Below are positions 1 to 11,093 of a DNA stretch of 64,000 bases, piece by piece (the stretch's first letter is position 1; each line of letters starts with the position of its first letter). The notes under the pieces are model-generated. The model was not told the DNA's origin, searched no databases, and saw nothing but the letters and a program-made list of their open reading frames with translations. A program made the position numbers and the translations under genes. Origin of the DNA: Sodalis glossinidius str. 'morsitans' (GTDB lineage: Bacteria; Pseudomonadota; Gammaproteobacteria; Enterobacterales; Enterobacteriaceae). The stretch is from assembly GCF_000010085.1 (NCBI RefSeq), contig NC_007712.1:1302001-1366000 (forward strand), read 5' to 3'.

Positions 1-3000
1 TCGCCCAAGCGTTCCAGCTTAAGCGGCCATCGGGATCGTAACGGTTGATCGGGTCGCCGCGGCCGTAAAGATAGCAGTTAATGCCTGAAATTCCGCCCTG
101 TCGCAGCGTATCCAGAGTAGTAAAGCCCTGGAGGTCGGGACGATAAAGCCGATAGCCGTTACCGAAAAAGTAGCCGCCGCTCGGTGCATCAAAGATCTCG
201 CCCTGCCACAGGGCAGATAACCCGGCAAGAGGTTTGTACCGGCATCATCAGCCGGTGCCGTCGGCGCCTGTTCCCCCCAGGCGAGATAGTGGAGAGGAGG
301 CTGGTTGTCGTATTGCAGAAGACTGCCGAGCGGGTTTTTACCGCCGCCAGACCGGCGGCGTGAACATAGCTGACCCGGTCAATGTCCCCCGCCGGTCTGG
401 CGGGGCTGGGGAATAGCATATGCGCCAATCGGTGGTCATGATAAAAACGCAGGGAGGTCGGTCCTTGTCCGCTCTGTCACTGCAGCCGATGACCGTCGAA
501 TATCAGCCGGCCTGCGGAATCATAGACCAGCTCAAGACGCCTGGCATCGGCGCCGCCGTACTGGATATGCGTGCGGCGAGTCAGGTGGTCAGGATTGTCG
601 TATTCATAGCGGACGGTTTGTTCGGCGGGACAACAACCGCTTCGTGTCGGTTGCGCATAGTGTACGATGGCCGCGGTGAGATTATTGAGCGCATCCCAGG
701 TAAATGTTTCGGCGATCACTTGCTCGCTTTGGCTTTGCACCGTTGCCGGCAAGGGCAGCTCGCCGTCGTAGCGGCAGGCGGTCAGGCAGCCGCGTGCGTC
801 GCCAATTTGATGTACGGCGGGGACGGTGGAAGAAAGGCCCATTCCCCGTCTTGTCGGGTAAGCCCGAAGTGCTCGCCGTCGGCGGTTTGCAACTGCCGGG
901 ACTCGGGGTTAAACCAGGACAGGGTATCGTGAAAACCTTGACCGTACAGACTACGCTGTGTCTAGAAAGGGGAATAATTGAGCATCAGGCTGAGCACCGG
1001 TCCCCGATGGTCATTACCGACAAGGTGCAGAAGCGGTAAGGTGAAAGCGCAACAGCCCGGTGCGCGGATCAATGCGCGGTGAGGTAAAGGTATTCATACG
1101 TCCTCTGTCTGAGGTCAAAAAGCGCCGGGAAACGGGGGAATGTAGGCGATCTCTGCGTCCGGTAACGGACGACCGCCGGCGAAATGGCTATCGGGATGAA
1201 GCAACATGTAGCCAACGCCAGGCACGGACCGATGACCGATAAAAAAACAATAGGTCTGCGCTGCCTTTCACCGCCGAGAATGCGCACCCGCAGCCCGTCA
1301 TCATCGGGACAGCGCCGGCGGCATAGCTGGCGAGCAGTAACAGCGGATGATCGATGCTGTGCATTTGTCCCACCGCCGCCTGACCCTGTAGAAGGGATGG
1401 ACCGGCGAACTGCGCGGGGAAGGGACCTGCCGCTAACATAGCGCCGTGATGGTCTGGTTGCACCCTCGTCTGCGAAAAAATGCACGCACCCGCGACCAGG
1501 TCATCTTGCAAGCGATAGTCGCTGAAATTATTGACCTCATTATTTCCATACTTCAGCGCAGCGGGAGACTGGCGCTGAAAAGCGTCCAGCGCCAGCGTTT
1601 TTGATGACCACAGCAGAGCGCAACTGGTTAAAGGATCGCTGTGTTCCAACGCTCCCGACGCAATAGCGCAGGCTGCCCAACTGAAGTCCATTGCGGTGAG
1701 GAGTATATGCAGCGGGGGCGTGGCGCTCAACAGGCTGTCAAAGCCGGGTTGCGTCAGCGGTGATGCCACTTTTCTTGAGGACGGCGGCAACCGTCCCGCA
1801 ATCGGGGTGTGCGGGCCGTGTTCATTTGATATGCCGCGGCCTCTCCCCACGGATGATAATCCATGTGGGCATTACCGCCGGCCAGTATCGTACTGCCTTG
1901 CTAATTGGCGGCCAGCAACAAGACACAGGGCCAACCCGGTTGGCGCTCGGAGCGCGAGATAAGCGCATGGTGAGCGCCATAATGAAATAGCGTCGAGCGC
2001 GTGGAGCCCACCTTCTTGACATCCAAGTGGATATTCGCCGTCAGACTGTTAATAATGCCTGCCACGTTAGACATGTCGCCCTGACCGATGGCTTCAAGCA
2101 GAGCCTGAGGCGGAAATGGCCTATCGCGCGCATAGCGTTTGATATGGGCCAACTGATTCTGGCTATACAGATAAAACGTTTCGCCTTGCTTATCCTCGCA
2201 GGCGATCAGGCGACCCTCGGGATCATAGTGGTAGAGTTTATAGTCATGACCCGGGTGAGTGAGCAGGGCGAGATTGCCAAAGGGATTGTAATAATAGCGG
2301 TAGCCCTGCTGATCCTGAATTATCCTGCCGACACCGTCTCGTTTGACGGTGTCGGTTCGCCGGAATGCGTAATACCGGTCAGCCGGTTAGGGGCGCCTCG
2401 CTATCCTGATACAGATAATTGACGGTGAAAGCGGTTTCTTCGCCAGCGTTAGCGGCAGCTTCACCGACGGGAAGGGTCTTGGTGACGACCTCGGTGATAT
2501 TGGCGATATCGTCCCCCTTGAAACTGCAATCCGTCAGACAGCCGCGGCGATCATAGAAAAATTTTTCGTGGCGGGAGCGGCTGAGATTTGCGACGGTTTC
2601 CGTTATTGTTCTGGCGGTGATTTTATCTAATTCGTTATACTTCAGCGTTATCAGTATCGCCCTGGCATCGGCCTTTTGTGGCCCGCAAGGAGTAATCGCG
2701 ATGGGTTACCCGATTAAAAAAGCCGTAGCACAGTTCTCGCCGCAAGCCTTTGCTCGTGCTGCGCTCGGTCACGGTATGTTGCGCCAGCCGGCCGAACGTA
2801 TCATAGTCCAGTTGAAGTTCAACTTCGCTTGCGGTAAGCGCTGTCAGCCGTCCCGCGCGGTTATAGTTATAAAGCTGGATCTGGCCAAGGCTATCGCGGG
2901 ATTGCAGCAAGCGGCCGGACAGACTGTATTCGTACTCGGTCCAAAAACCCTCATCGTTGCGCGGGCCGCATACCGTTTCGCGGATTAATTGCCCTTGGCT

Positions 3001-6000
3001 ATTATACACATAACGCAGACAAGGGCCTGCCGTATCGTCGAGGAAATGATCCTGAACCGAGGTCAACCGGCCGACAGCATCATAGCTGAAACGCCGCTGG
3101 CCATCGGCATGCTTGATTTCAACGAGCGCATGCTTCATATGTTCATGATAACGGTATTCGACGCTGTGATGACCGGCATCGGTATAGGCAATCGGAAGGG
3201 GACGTGCACCCTCGTAGTGCCAAAGGTTAGCGCGTTGCCCCCCATGACTTTCCGTCAGTATCCGTCCCCAACGATCGAGGCTGCGCTCATACAGAACATG
3301 CTGAGCTGCGGCAGGCATTGCAGGGGACTGCGGCGTCCGATACGGGGGCATAAAACGGACCTGGGTCGGCGGGCCATCATGGTGGTCATAGCGATAGCGG
3401 ATGTCGCCAGTGCCGCAAATATTCACCAGGCTTACGCGATCGTGGAAGCCATAATGATAATTCACATAATGGTGTGATAGCGTCTCGGTGATCCTGATAA
3501 TCCACTGCATATCGTCGCGTTGAAATTCCACGGCGCTGATGAGGAAACCGATGTTGTTGAGTTCGCACGCCGGATGGCAGACGTGAGTCAGGAGACTGCG
3601 TCGCCTCAATCGGCTGTTCCGGGCTTTCGGCGTAGGGTTGCAACCCGCTGTCGTTAATGCGCTACGCGTTTCACGCAGCAGCTTTATCGGCCTGCCGAAG
3701 GCATCATAATGCTCTTCGACTACGCCCGATGAGCAGGCGCGCAAATCGACCGAACGCGATGCGACATCATAGGGAAATTGCTCGCGGGTTTGTCTGTGGG
3801 TGAGGGGGTCATTCTGGATCAGGTGATATTGCCCCTGCTCGCTGTCATGGTGCAGGATGATGCCAAGTTGGCCCCACTTGTCATAGAAATAGTTACACAG
3901 ATATTGTGTGATTTGCACCGGAACCGGCACCGTCATAGAGCTGCTCCTCAAGCGTTACCGCTACATCCGCCAGACTGGCGATGGAGTAGATCTTACTATG
4001 CAAACGGCCAAAACCATCGTGATAAAGATGCACAGTATTGCCCAGACAGTCGGTTTCACTAATCTGAACCAGCGTGTTCTGTTGCAGATTATAGTTTATA
4101 GCGCGGCGCTGTTCGGCGGCGCAGGGCGTCTGGGCGTAGCGTATGACGGAGAAATCTAGGCCGTTATTTTGATAGTGGTATTCGGTCCGGTTGCCCTGAG
4201 CATCAATGTAACGGGTTGGATGATAATCGGGCAGGGACCAGCAGGTGGTGGTGGTAAGCGTTTGCAGCGGCTCGCCGCCCATCCCCGACGGTGAGGATTC
4301 TGGCGTGGCGAAGGCGTCGTCGGGCGGGGGTCGGCCTCGGGTGCTCCTATGCTGCGTCTGTCGCCGGGTGCGTTGTTGCAAACGTGTCAGCGGCGCTAAA
4401 ATGGCAGCAGCATACCAGCTCATAGCCAGCGGGGGTCTTATCTTTGACGGTGCGTTTTTCCTACAGGTACTCCTTGCTGACCACCGTCTTTTCCTGCTCG
4501 GCGGTATAGGTAATACGCTGGGTTTTCAGCTGCCCGTGGCGCGAACCGAACGTGGCTTCCGGTTCATTATAATAGCTTAATTCAAGTGTTTTCAAGTCAA
4601 CGCGGTTGAGTACCTTGGGCGTATCAATCCCGGCGGAGTTGGCGGCGGAGCGCGTTAGAGGGAAATTGAAGAGGATATAGGTCGCCTGGCGGCAAAGCAC
4701 CACTGTGTCATGGGGCAGCACCGTTGGGCGGTAGCAGGGGAGCGCGCCATATTATAGTTTATCCGGCGAATCTGCGATGTCGGGGTATCGCACGGGGGAA
4801 TTTCAAAACTGACTTCGGCGGCAAAACGGCAAAAACCCAGCGGATCGGTAGGGCACTCGGGGGTGTTGCCACCGGCGTTGAAATAATTAAGGGTAAACTG
4901 ACCCCCATCGGGGTAAACGCACAGGGTCAAATTGCCGTCGACGTCGTAGTTATAGCGGGTGATTTCCTTTTTTTCCGGATGCAGCGCCTGTGGCGAGCTA
5001 CTGTCAAAAAAGGGATTGCGCCAACGCTCCTCTTTTCTTGCCGGCAAACAATAGGTTCGGGGTAATTGCGCCAGCGGCATTGTCGTCGCATCATCGACGG
5101 GAGACGGGTAGGTTAGACAAAATGAGGTGTTCACTGCGTTTGCGCTGATTGTTCTGCATGATGTCCGTCAGGTGCTCTTCGCTGACCAGCCGGTGATAGC
5201 TGTCATAGCGGCGCGTGATAGTTTCGCTGCCGGTGCTCGGCGCCTCTTGCAGCAATGGACTGCGGTCTTCCCGGGCGATATGGATGTGCGATGAATAGCT
5301 TTGACCCGGTGGGAGCATGGCCGGCCGGCTGAGAGGATCGTCTGCCGTGAGAAAGTCGATATCGGTAAAGCGAAACGTCTGCTGATATAACACCGTCTGG
5401 TTATCCATCACGCGCGTGGAATGGCTTTCAATGCATGGCTGCGGCCGCACGGCACCGTCCGCGTAGTAGGTAAAACTTTCGTTGATGCCGCCGGGCAGGC
5501 GCAGCGAGATCAGCCGATCCTGTGGTCATAGCCAGCTGGCAAAGTGTGCCGGCGCGACAGCGCGTGGTGTCGAAATGATCATGCTGGCTCACCTGGGTAA
5601 ACAGGCCCTGTTCTTTTAGCAAGAATAAGCTGTAACTTTGGTGCTGTCCGGGCCAGACGGCGAGATGGACTTGATCCGGGGGCGAGGTCTGGCTGTCGAC
5701 ATGAGAGAGGGCAGTCCAATTTATATCAACCAGACTCTGCTGAGCGTCTTTAATTTGTGCGAGACGCAACCGGCCGTTGAGGGCAACATAGGTGAAAATC
5801 ATTTCATAGCCGGCGGGCTAGACGCCGGTTCAGACTCGTTGTCGTCGAGGCGATATTGTTCTCCGCTGGAAAGCGTTAATAAACGGCTGGCGGGATCGTA
5901 GCGGCTAAGATTAGCGCTAAAGCCTTTTCCGTAGCCAACGTCCTACAGATCCAACAGGGAATAATTCAACGATAGCGCAAATTCTGGCCCTAAATGGTTA

Positions 6001-6083
6001 TTGCTGATAGCGGTGATTAGCGGTAGGCGAAATTGTATCAGGCCAGTACGGGGGTCGACCTGTGCTGTAAAAGGGTGGTGCAT
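1..6083 (-). pseudogene. Large RHS/YD-repeat protein, multiply disrupted, runs off the left edge
   Basis: Read on the minus strand, the gene starts at an ATG at 6083 preceded by AAGGA seven bases upstream. The N-terminus (VDPRTGL, then GYGKGF after a TAG stop) is typical of RHS-family secreted or toxin-like proteins. Downstream fragments in all three minus frames carry YD repeats, for example YDAVGRLTS, YNYNRAGRLTAL, YDTFGRLAQ, YHDGFGRLH and YDSAGRLIF. The longest surviving open piece is 2635-3951. Early breaks include a stop near 5945, another near 5820 and a frameshift near 5520. RHS proteins form large beta-cocoon shells that carry C-terminal toxins; the C-terminus and any toxin lie outside this window. 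The original gene exceeded 6 kb. It is confidently dead, but the RHS subfamily is not determined. Confidence 0.85.
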
Positions 6084-7070
6084 AGCGATATCCTTATCGT
6101 GGGTAATAGGCATCACGGCAAAGGCGTTGGCTTTGCCTGGGCAAATTACGTTGCAAGGCCGTGCGCAAGTGTTATGGCTTACGGGCTGATGACGGCTATC
6201 CGCCGGCGGCGCGGGCCGCCGTAAATGGGACAGTGCGCAACACCGCCGGCCGGTCCGGAGACGGCATTATTTTCCATGATTGGGCTATCAATTTTTATAG
6301 CATGGCCGGATGGCGGGCACCACCTGACCCCCGCGGCGCGAGGTCGGCTAGCAAACGCGGCGCAAGAGGGTGGAACACCGTCGCGGGCAACGGCGTTCCA
6401 CACAGGGTGTACGGCGGGTAAGCGGCGGCGGCCAGCGCGGCGGGCCGAACCAGAAAGAGGGCGGTCATGCCGTTTCTGCCGCCGGTTGCCATCGTTGCGC
6501 AACCCCGCCAGGCAGAGCGAAAGTCTTACAGGGTGAGGCGTCATTATTAGGGCGGCGGATGGACGATTGACAGTCGGCAAACCGTCACACCGGCTTAACC
6601 GGTCAATATCTGAGTTCGGGGGACGTCGCCGGCGCTATGCACATTAATCCCGGCATCAGTGGCTATCACGGCGGTGCCTTCTGCGGGAAAGGACTGGAAC
6701 GGTAATCGTGTAGAGGGGCGAAAAAGGCGGTCTAACGTTAACGCATTGGTTGCGGGATTTAGCGTGGTCGGCAATATGCCCTACATTATTACTCCCAGGG
6801 CAAAAGAAAGCGCTGTCATTATATCGCTTTCAGGGAGGAGCCACGCGCTGCCGTCTTATTGCTGCCGGGGTGACGGATGATGTATTTAATATGAATTAAT
6901 TTCTTTATTTAATGAATTTGTATTTGTAATAAGTACTGTAAATAACAATGATATCGGATTGTTATATTCATCATAAAAGTCATGAAATTTATTATCTGCC
7001 GTGCATCGGTTGACCTTTTGTTATTTTTGTCGTTGCTAAGATGATTTTTTTTACGCTAGGAAAAGTTCAT
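6084..7070. other. Gene-free stretch upstream of amiD
   Basis: I see no convincing gene in this kilobase. Short GC-rich open frames around 6160-6580 overlap on both strands and have no family resemblance. From about 6880 the composition turns AT-rich (runs of TTTAAT and TATTTG), which probably holds the amiD promoter. The GC-rich part could be a decayed gene that I cannot recognise. Confidence 0.5.
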
Positions 7071-7925
7071 ATGAAAAGGATTATATTGCTTTTGAGCGTG
7101 CTGGGGCTGGCGGGGTGCGTTGGGCATCACGTTGCCGAAAAACAGGCCACCAACGTGATTGATCATGGCGATTACGCGGTCGATACCTCCTTTCCCTCCC
7201 AAGAACAGGATGAACGCGTCCGGTTTCTCATATTCCATTACACTGCCGCGGATGATAAAGAGTCTCTGCGGCTGCTTACGCACGGTAGCGTGAGCGCCCA
7301 TTATCTTATTCCTTCCAATCCCGGGCAATTCAACGGCAAGCCGGTGGTATTACAGTTGGTGCCGGAAAATAAGCGGGCATGGCACGCGGGCGTAAGCGGC
7401 TGGGCTGGCCGGAATAATATCAACGATACGTCCATTGGTATTGAAATTGTCAATGATGGCTTTCATGAGAGCGCCGCTGGGAGACAATGGATCCCTTATC
7501 ATAAAGAGCAGATAGTATTAGCAGCACGCCTGGCCCGGGATATTATGGCCCGTTACCAGATCAAGCCGCAGAACGTCCTAGCGCACAGCGATATCGCGCC
7601 GCTGCGGAAAACCGATCCCGGTCCGCAGTTTCCGTGGCAGGCCATGGCGCAGCAGGGCATAGGCGCATGGCCGGATGCGGCAACGGTGACGAAATATTTA
7701 CAGGGTAAACACCGCTGGTCTGCCGGCAATGTCGCGGTTATCCAGCAGGCGCTGGCCGCTTACGGTTACACCATCCCGCAAACGGGCAAAATGGATCCGG
7801 AGACGCAGCGCGTCATTAGCGCTTTCCAAATGCATTTTCGTTCAAGCAATATCACCGGTGTCGCGGACATGGAAACTGAGGCGATTGCCCGTGCGCTGGT
7901 GGAAAAATACTGCACTCCCACCTGA
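7071..7925 (+). CDS. amiD: N-acetylmuramoyl-L-alanine amidase AmiD, outer-membrane lipoprotein
   Basis: This 284-residue protein resembles E. coli AmiD (276 residues). AmiD is a zinc amidase anchored in the outer membrane that cleaves the bond between N-acetylmuramic acid and L-alanine in peptidoglycan and anhydro-muropeptides. The N-terminus has a lipobox, LAGC, with the acylated Cys at 16. The amidase_2 domain shows the zinc-binding region IFHYTA near residue 66 and the motif HSDIAPLRKTDPGPQFPW near 180. A C-terminal peptidoglycan-binding helix bundle follows (about 220-284). I chose the ATG at 7071, with AGG 10 bases upstream, rather than an in-frame ATG at 7041, because it places the signal peptide at the start. 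It appears intact and monocistronic. Confidence 0.93.
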   Translation: MKRIILLLSVLGLAGCVGHHVAEKQATNVIDHGDYAVDTSFPSQEQDERVRFLIFHYTAADDKESLRLLTHGSVSAHYLIPSNPGQFNGKPVVLQLVPENKRAWHAGVSGWAGRNNINDTSIGIEIVNDGFHESAAGRQWIPYHKEQIVLAARLARDIMARYQIKPQNVLAHSDIAPLRKTDPGPQFPWQAMAQQGIGAWPDAATVTKYLQGKHRWSAGNVAVIQQALAAYGYTIPQTGKMDPETQRVISAFQMHFRSSNITGVADMETEAIARALVEKYCTPT

Positions 7926-8171
7926 AATCGTACTGTGACGACACGTCCGGTTACATATCATCCGGCATAAAAAGCATCTGAATCGGCGCGGCGGCAGAGG
8001 TCGCCGCGGCGCCGTGTGGTAAGGCTTACACCTTTTTTTTCGCTATTTCTTTGCGCTGCCCCCGGGTTTTTGGCTGTCATTTGCACAATTGTTCAGACGT
8101 CAGACGCACAATTTGATAAAATTGAGGTTCGTTACAGGCAAAAGAGAGAGACTAATGGAGGTTTTCCTGTC

Positions 8172-8471
8172 ATGAATCCCGGTACTTCAACCCTTTCTGA
8201 AAACGCTGATCAACCGGTGACCACGTTGTCAGGCGTGATAACCAAATCACCTAGCCGTATCAAAAATATCGCTGGCCGGCCGATGGTCAAAGCGACCATT
8301 CTGGCGGAGAGCAAAAAACGCAGCGCCTACCCCCTGACCGTAGTAGGTTTCGATATCATGGCGCTGGAACTGATGGCACATTTACGCGGCGAACGCCTGA
8401 CGGTGACCGGCCGTATGGAGTGGAATGGCGGTTATTCCCTTATAGCCGATCAGATATTCAGCATGTCGTGA
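8172..8471 (+). CDS. Small OB-fold, SSB/PriB-like protein
   Basis: A 99-residue protein begins at an ATG with GGAGG ten bases upstream; the frame is open further 5' but without a plausible start. The body (TTLSGVITKSP, then a GRPMVKATI strand, a central hydrophobic strand, GERLTVTGRMEW and ending LIADQIFSM) has the strand pattern of single-domain OB-fold proteins such as PriB or SSB. Those bind single-stranded DNA. The acidic C-terminal tail of true SSB is absent. Function is inferred from fold resemblance only. It stands alone between amiD and yedD and looks intact. Confidence 0.6.
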   Translation: MNPGTSTLSENADQPVTTLSGVITKSPSRIKNIAGRPMVKATILAESKKRSAYPLTVVGFDIMALELMAHLRGERLTVTGRMEWNGGYSLIADQIFSMS

Positions 8472-8641
8472 TGTGCCCCCGGCGCGGTATGCTTGCCATC
8501 GCTAATGCACCCTCCCGTTCGTAAACCCCGAGACTACCTTTTCCCGGCGCGACAGTGATCGCCGGTGATAACTTGCTCTGGGAGGGATGCGCCCGCTTGC
8601 CGTGCGTCGAACCGGGTAGATAACGCTCCTTTCGCAGGCAG

Positions 8642-8745
8642 AGCACCTCTCACCGTCGGAGTGAATCTCTCAGGTAGCGCCACTTGCCGCCGTAGTGAAT
8701 TGCTCAGGAGCAGCGCCTCTCCCCGACCTGGTGAATTTTCCTGGC
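8642..8745. repeat. Three imperfect tandem repeats of about 35 bp
   Basis: Units at 8642-8675, 8676-8711 and 8712-8745 share the skeleton AGCrCC-CTC-CCG-GTGAAT-CTCAGG. They lie in the 369-base gap between the OB-fold gene and yedD, which otherwise shows no gene. The role is unknown. Confidence 0.6.
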
Positions 8746-8840
8746 AGAGTGCTCTTCGTTGGCTGAGTGGTCAAAAAGGGGCTAAACCTCAAGGTCTATT
8801 TAGTGTTAACATTTCGGTTCTCTTTCACAAGGATCGGTTT

Positions 8841-9320
8841 ATGAAGCGAACTCCCGTCATGATACTGCTGGCGGCGGCCCTGAGCGGGTGCGCCGGCGCC
8901 CCGGAATATGTCAAGGTAGTGGCGGCGCCGGCTCCACAAGGCTATTCTGGTATCTGGACCAGCACCTCGCCTCAGAAGGCGCTTGTCAGCCCTGAGGCGG
9001 TAGCCAGCTTGATAATCAGTCGTTCCGGGAACACGCTGGATTGCAGGAGTTGGCAACGAACCATCATCCGGCCGGGCAAACTGACCACGCGCGACGCACG
9101 GCTGTATAATATTAACGAGAAAAACGAAGTCAGCGCGCTGCGGCTGGATCATGATGTTTTACATTATGGCGGCCTCACCCTGCAGCGTAGCACGTCGCCC
9201 ACGGAACAGTGCCAGCCGTTTATTGCCGGACAGGGGGACAATTGGGTGTTCAGCGCCGCGGAGCCAACGGCCAAGGCTCCCGGAACCGGGACGCGAAAAA
9301 AGGCTGGAGTGGTAAGATAA
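8841..9320 (+). CDS. yedD: YedD-family lipoprotein
   Basis: This 159-residue lipoprotein has a signal peptide ending in the lipobox LSGC (Cys17). The segments PQKALVSPEA, LIISRSGNTLDCRSWQR and PGKLTTRD match E. coli YedD closely, as does the late Cys in PTEQCQPF. YedD is an outer-membrane lipoprotein of unknown function. The start is the ATG with AAGGA seven bases upstream; the same frame is open from 8565 but that extension overlaps the tandem repeats and lacks a lipoprotein signal. The C-terminal tail (about 25 residues, Lys- and Ala-rich) is longer than in E. coli. No operon partners. Confidence 0.88.
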   Translation: MKRTPVMILLAAALSGCAGAPEYVKVVAAPAPQGYSGIWTSTSPQKALVSPEAVASLIISRSGNTLDCRSWQRTIIRPGKLTTRDARLYNINEKNEVSALRLDHDVLHYGGLTLQRSTSPTEQCQPFIAGQGDNWVFSAAEPTAKAPGTGTRKKAGVVR

Positions 9321-9824
9321 CGTGCAACAAGCCGGTGCAGGAGCCGACCGCCGCCGGCGTTAATGCGCCCGAAATCCTGCGTTGTCGCCTTCTCCACCCG
9401 GTGTAGTAGGGGGCCGGCAACGCCTCATGCGGTGGATTGCAGGCTCAGCCGTGGTTAATGTCGTCACGGCGGTAATCGAGGATTGGTAAAAATAATTTAC
9501 CTGTCTTTACGGGTAACCGCACCCGCATTCTGTTATGCTCCTTCCGCGCGTGATGCGATCCCTTTCCCTCATCCCGTCTATCGCTGTCACTATCCAACCT
9601 GGCCCTGAGCGCCCCGAGATAGTTGCCTCGTGAAACCTGATCCTGAGGATGACGCCAGGCGTAGAGGCCGCTTTTAAACCGATGCCTCGTGTAAAGAAAT
9701 AAAATATTACAACTTTTCGGCGAATAATGAACGCCGAAGAGTGTCATAGTTGCTAACTGTACCGCTATTGATAGTTTTTCCGATTGATGCGTTACGTCAT
9801 GCAACCCGTCATTAGGAAAAGTTG
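9321..9824. other. Intergenic region upstream of lpxP
   Basis: About 500 bases with no convincing gene. The long minus-strand open frame here is an antisense shadow running into lpxP. The AT-rich part around 9690-9790 probably holds the lpxP promoter and leader. Confidence 0.45.
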
Positions 9825-10748
9825 ATGTCGCAACCTCAAAAATTCTCCCCTGCCTTATTTCATCCGCGCTATTGGCTGACCTGGTTTGGTTTAGGCGTGC
9901 TCTGGCTGCTGGTGCAGTTGCCGTATCCAGTATTGCGTCGACTGGGCGGGTTTCTGGGTCGTATGTCGAAGCCGTTTTTAAAACGGCGGGTGAGCATTGC
10001 CCGCCGTAATCTTGAGCTGTGCTTCCCCGATATGGACAGGACACGTCTGGAAGACACGGTGAACAGCAACTTCACCTCGCTGGGCATGGGATTGATGGAA
10101 ACGGGTATGGCCTGGTTCTGGCCCGATGCACGCGTCAAACGCTGGTTTGACGTTTCCGGCCTCCAGAATCTGCAACAGGCCAGCCGCCACGACAAGGGGG
10201 TTATGGTCATCGGTATCCATTTCATGTCGCTGGAACTCGGTGGCAGGGCGATGGGGCTTTGCCAACCAATGATGGCCATGTACCGTCCCCATAACAATAA
10301 AGTGATGGAGTTTATCCAGACCTGGGGGCGTATGCGCTCCAATAAAGCCATGCTGGATAGAAAAGATCTGCGCGGCATGGTGCATGCCTTGAAGCAGGGC
10401 GAAACGGTATGGTTTGCCCCGGACCAGGATTATGGTCCTCGGGGCAGCATCTTCGCGCCGTTTTTCGCCGTTCCCCAGGCGGCCACCACGCGGGGAACCT
10501 ATACACTGGTCCGTCTGGCACAGCCGCAGCTGGTGCCGGTCGTGTTGATTCGCAAGCAAGACGGGCGCGGCTACCAGCTGTTGATTCAGCCGCCGCTCAG
10601 CGACTATCCCCAGGATGATGAAATGGTGGCGACCTGTTACATGAACCGGATTGTGGAGCAGGAAATATTACGCGCGCCGGAGCAATATCTTTGGCTGCAT
10701 CGCCGTTTCAAAACCCGTCCGCGGGGCGAGCTTTCGCTGTATGTATAA
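9825..10748 (+). CDS. lpxP: Kdo2-lipid IV(A) acyltransferase, LpxP type
   Basis: A 307-residue inner-membrane acyltransferase of the LpxL/LpxP family, which adds a secondary acyl chain to Kdo2-lipid IV(A). E. coli LpxP transfers palmitoleate and is cold-induced. The sequence follows LpxP more closely than LpxL: WLTWFGLGVLWL at the N-terminus, GLCQPMMAMYRPHNN in the middle, FAPDQDYG, and RFKTRP near the end. The catalytic H-x4-E motif is present as HFMSLE near residue 130. The start is ATG 9825 with AGGA seven bases upstream; a TTG one codon earlier is less likely. It appears intact. The choice of lpxP over lpxL is by residue comparison from memory. Confidence 0.9.
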   Translation: MSQPQKFSPALFHPRYWLTWFGLGVLWLLVQLPYPVLRRLGGFLGRMSKPFLKRRVSIARRNLELCFPDMDRTRLEDTVNSNFTSLGMGLMETGMAWFWPDARVKRWFDVSGLQNLQQASRHDKGVMVIGIHFMSLELGGRAMGLCQPMMAMYRPHNNKVMEFIQTWGRMRSNKAMLDRKDLRGMVHALKQGETVWFAPDQDYGPRGSIFAPFFAVPQAATTRGTYTLVRLAQPQLVPVVLIRKQDGRGYQLLIQPPLSDYPQDDEMVATCYMNRIVEQEILRAPEQYLWLHRRFKTRPRGELSLYV

Positions 10749-11093
10749 TTCTCTACCGAACCCCCATCGTCACGCCGCCGGCGTGGCGAGTCCAATCCCG
10801 GGGGCGGTTCTCAACCGACGCTTCCGGAATTATCCGAATGCCATGGAGCTGTGGATAACTACCGCGAACCAAAAGGACGTGCAATTCGCTAAGTGATTTA
10901 TTAGTATAGCTATTCTTGATACTCTTCTACGACCTACTCCTCCTGAGCCACAGTTTCTTCAACTTTTTGCCTTTTTTCTCAAATTTTGTTACCAATATTA
11001 CACAAAATTACCAGTACACCGGCGACGTCTCTTGGCTACACTGATGAACTTTAAATGCGCATTACCCCTTTCCGCCAATTTGACAGGTATCTT
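10749..11093. other. Intergenic region between lpxP and ydiY
   Basis: No gene seen. The AT-rich segment 10960-11030 probably contains the ydiY promoter. I see no convincing terminator for lpxP. Confidence 0.4.

Noticed and set aside
8640..8745. Glycine riboswitch or ERIC element in the repeats before yedD
   Set aside because: GGAGTGAATCTCTCAGG resembles the glycine aptamer core and GTGAAT...CAGGAGC resembles an ERIC end, but the 35-base period is far too short for glycine aptamers (about 100 bases) or ERIC (about 127), and no flanking stems were found.
9445..10044. 199-codon minus-strand ORF
   Set aside because: It overlaps the 5' part of lpxP in antisense and has no family resemblance; it is a shadow of a GC-rich gene.
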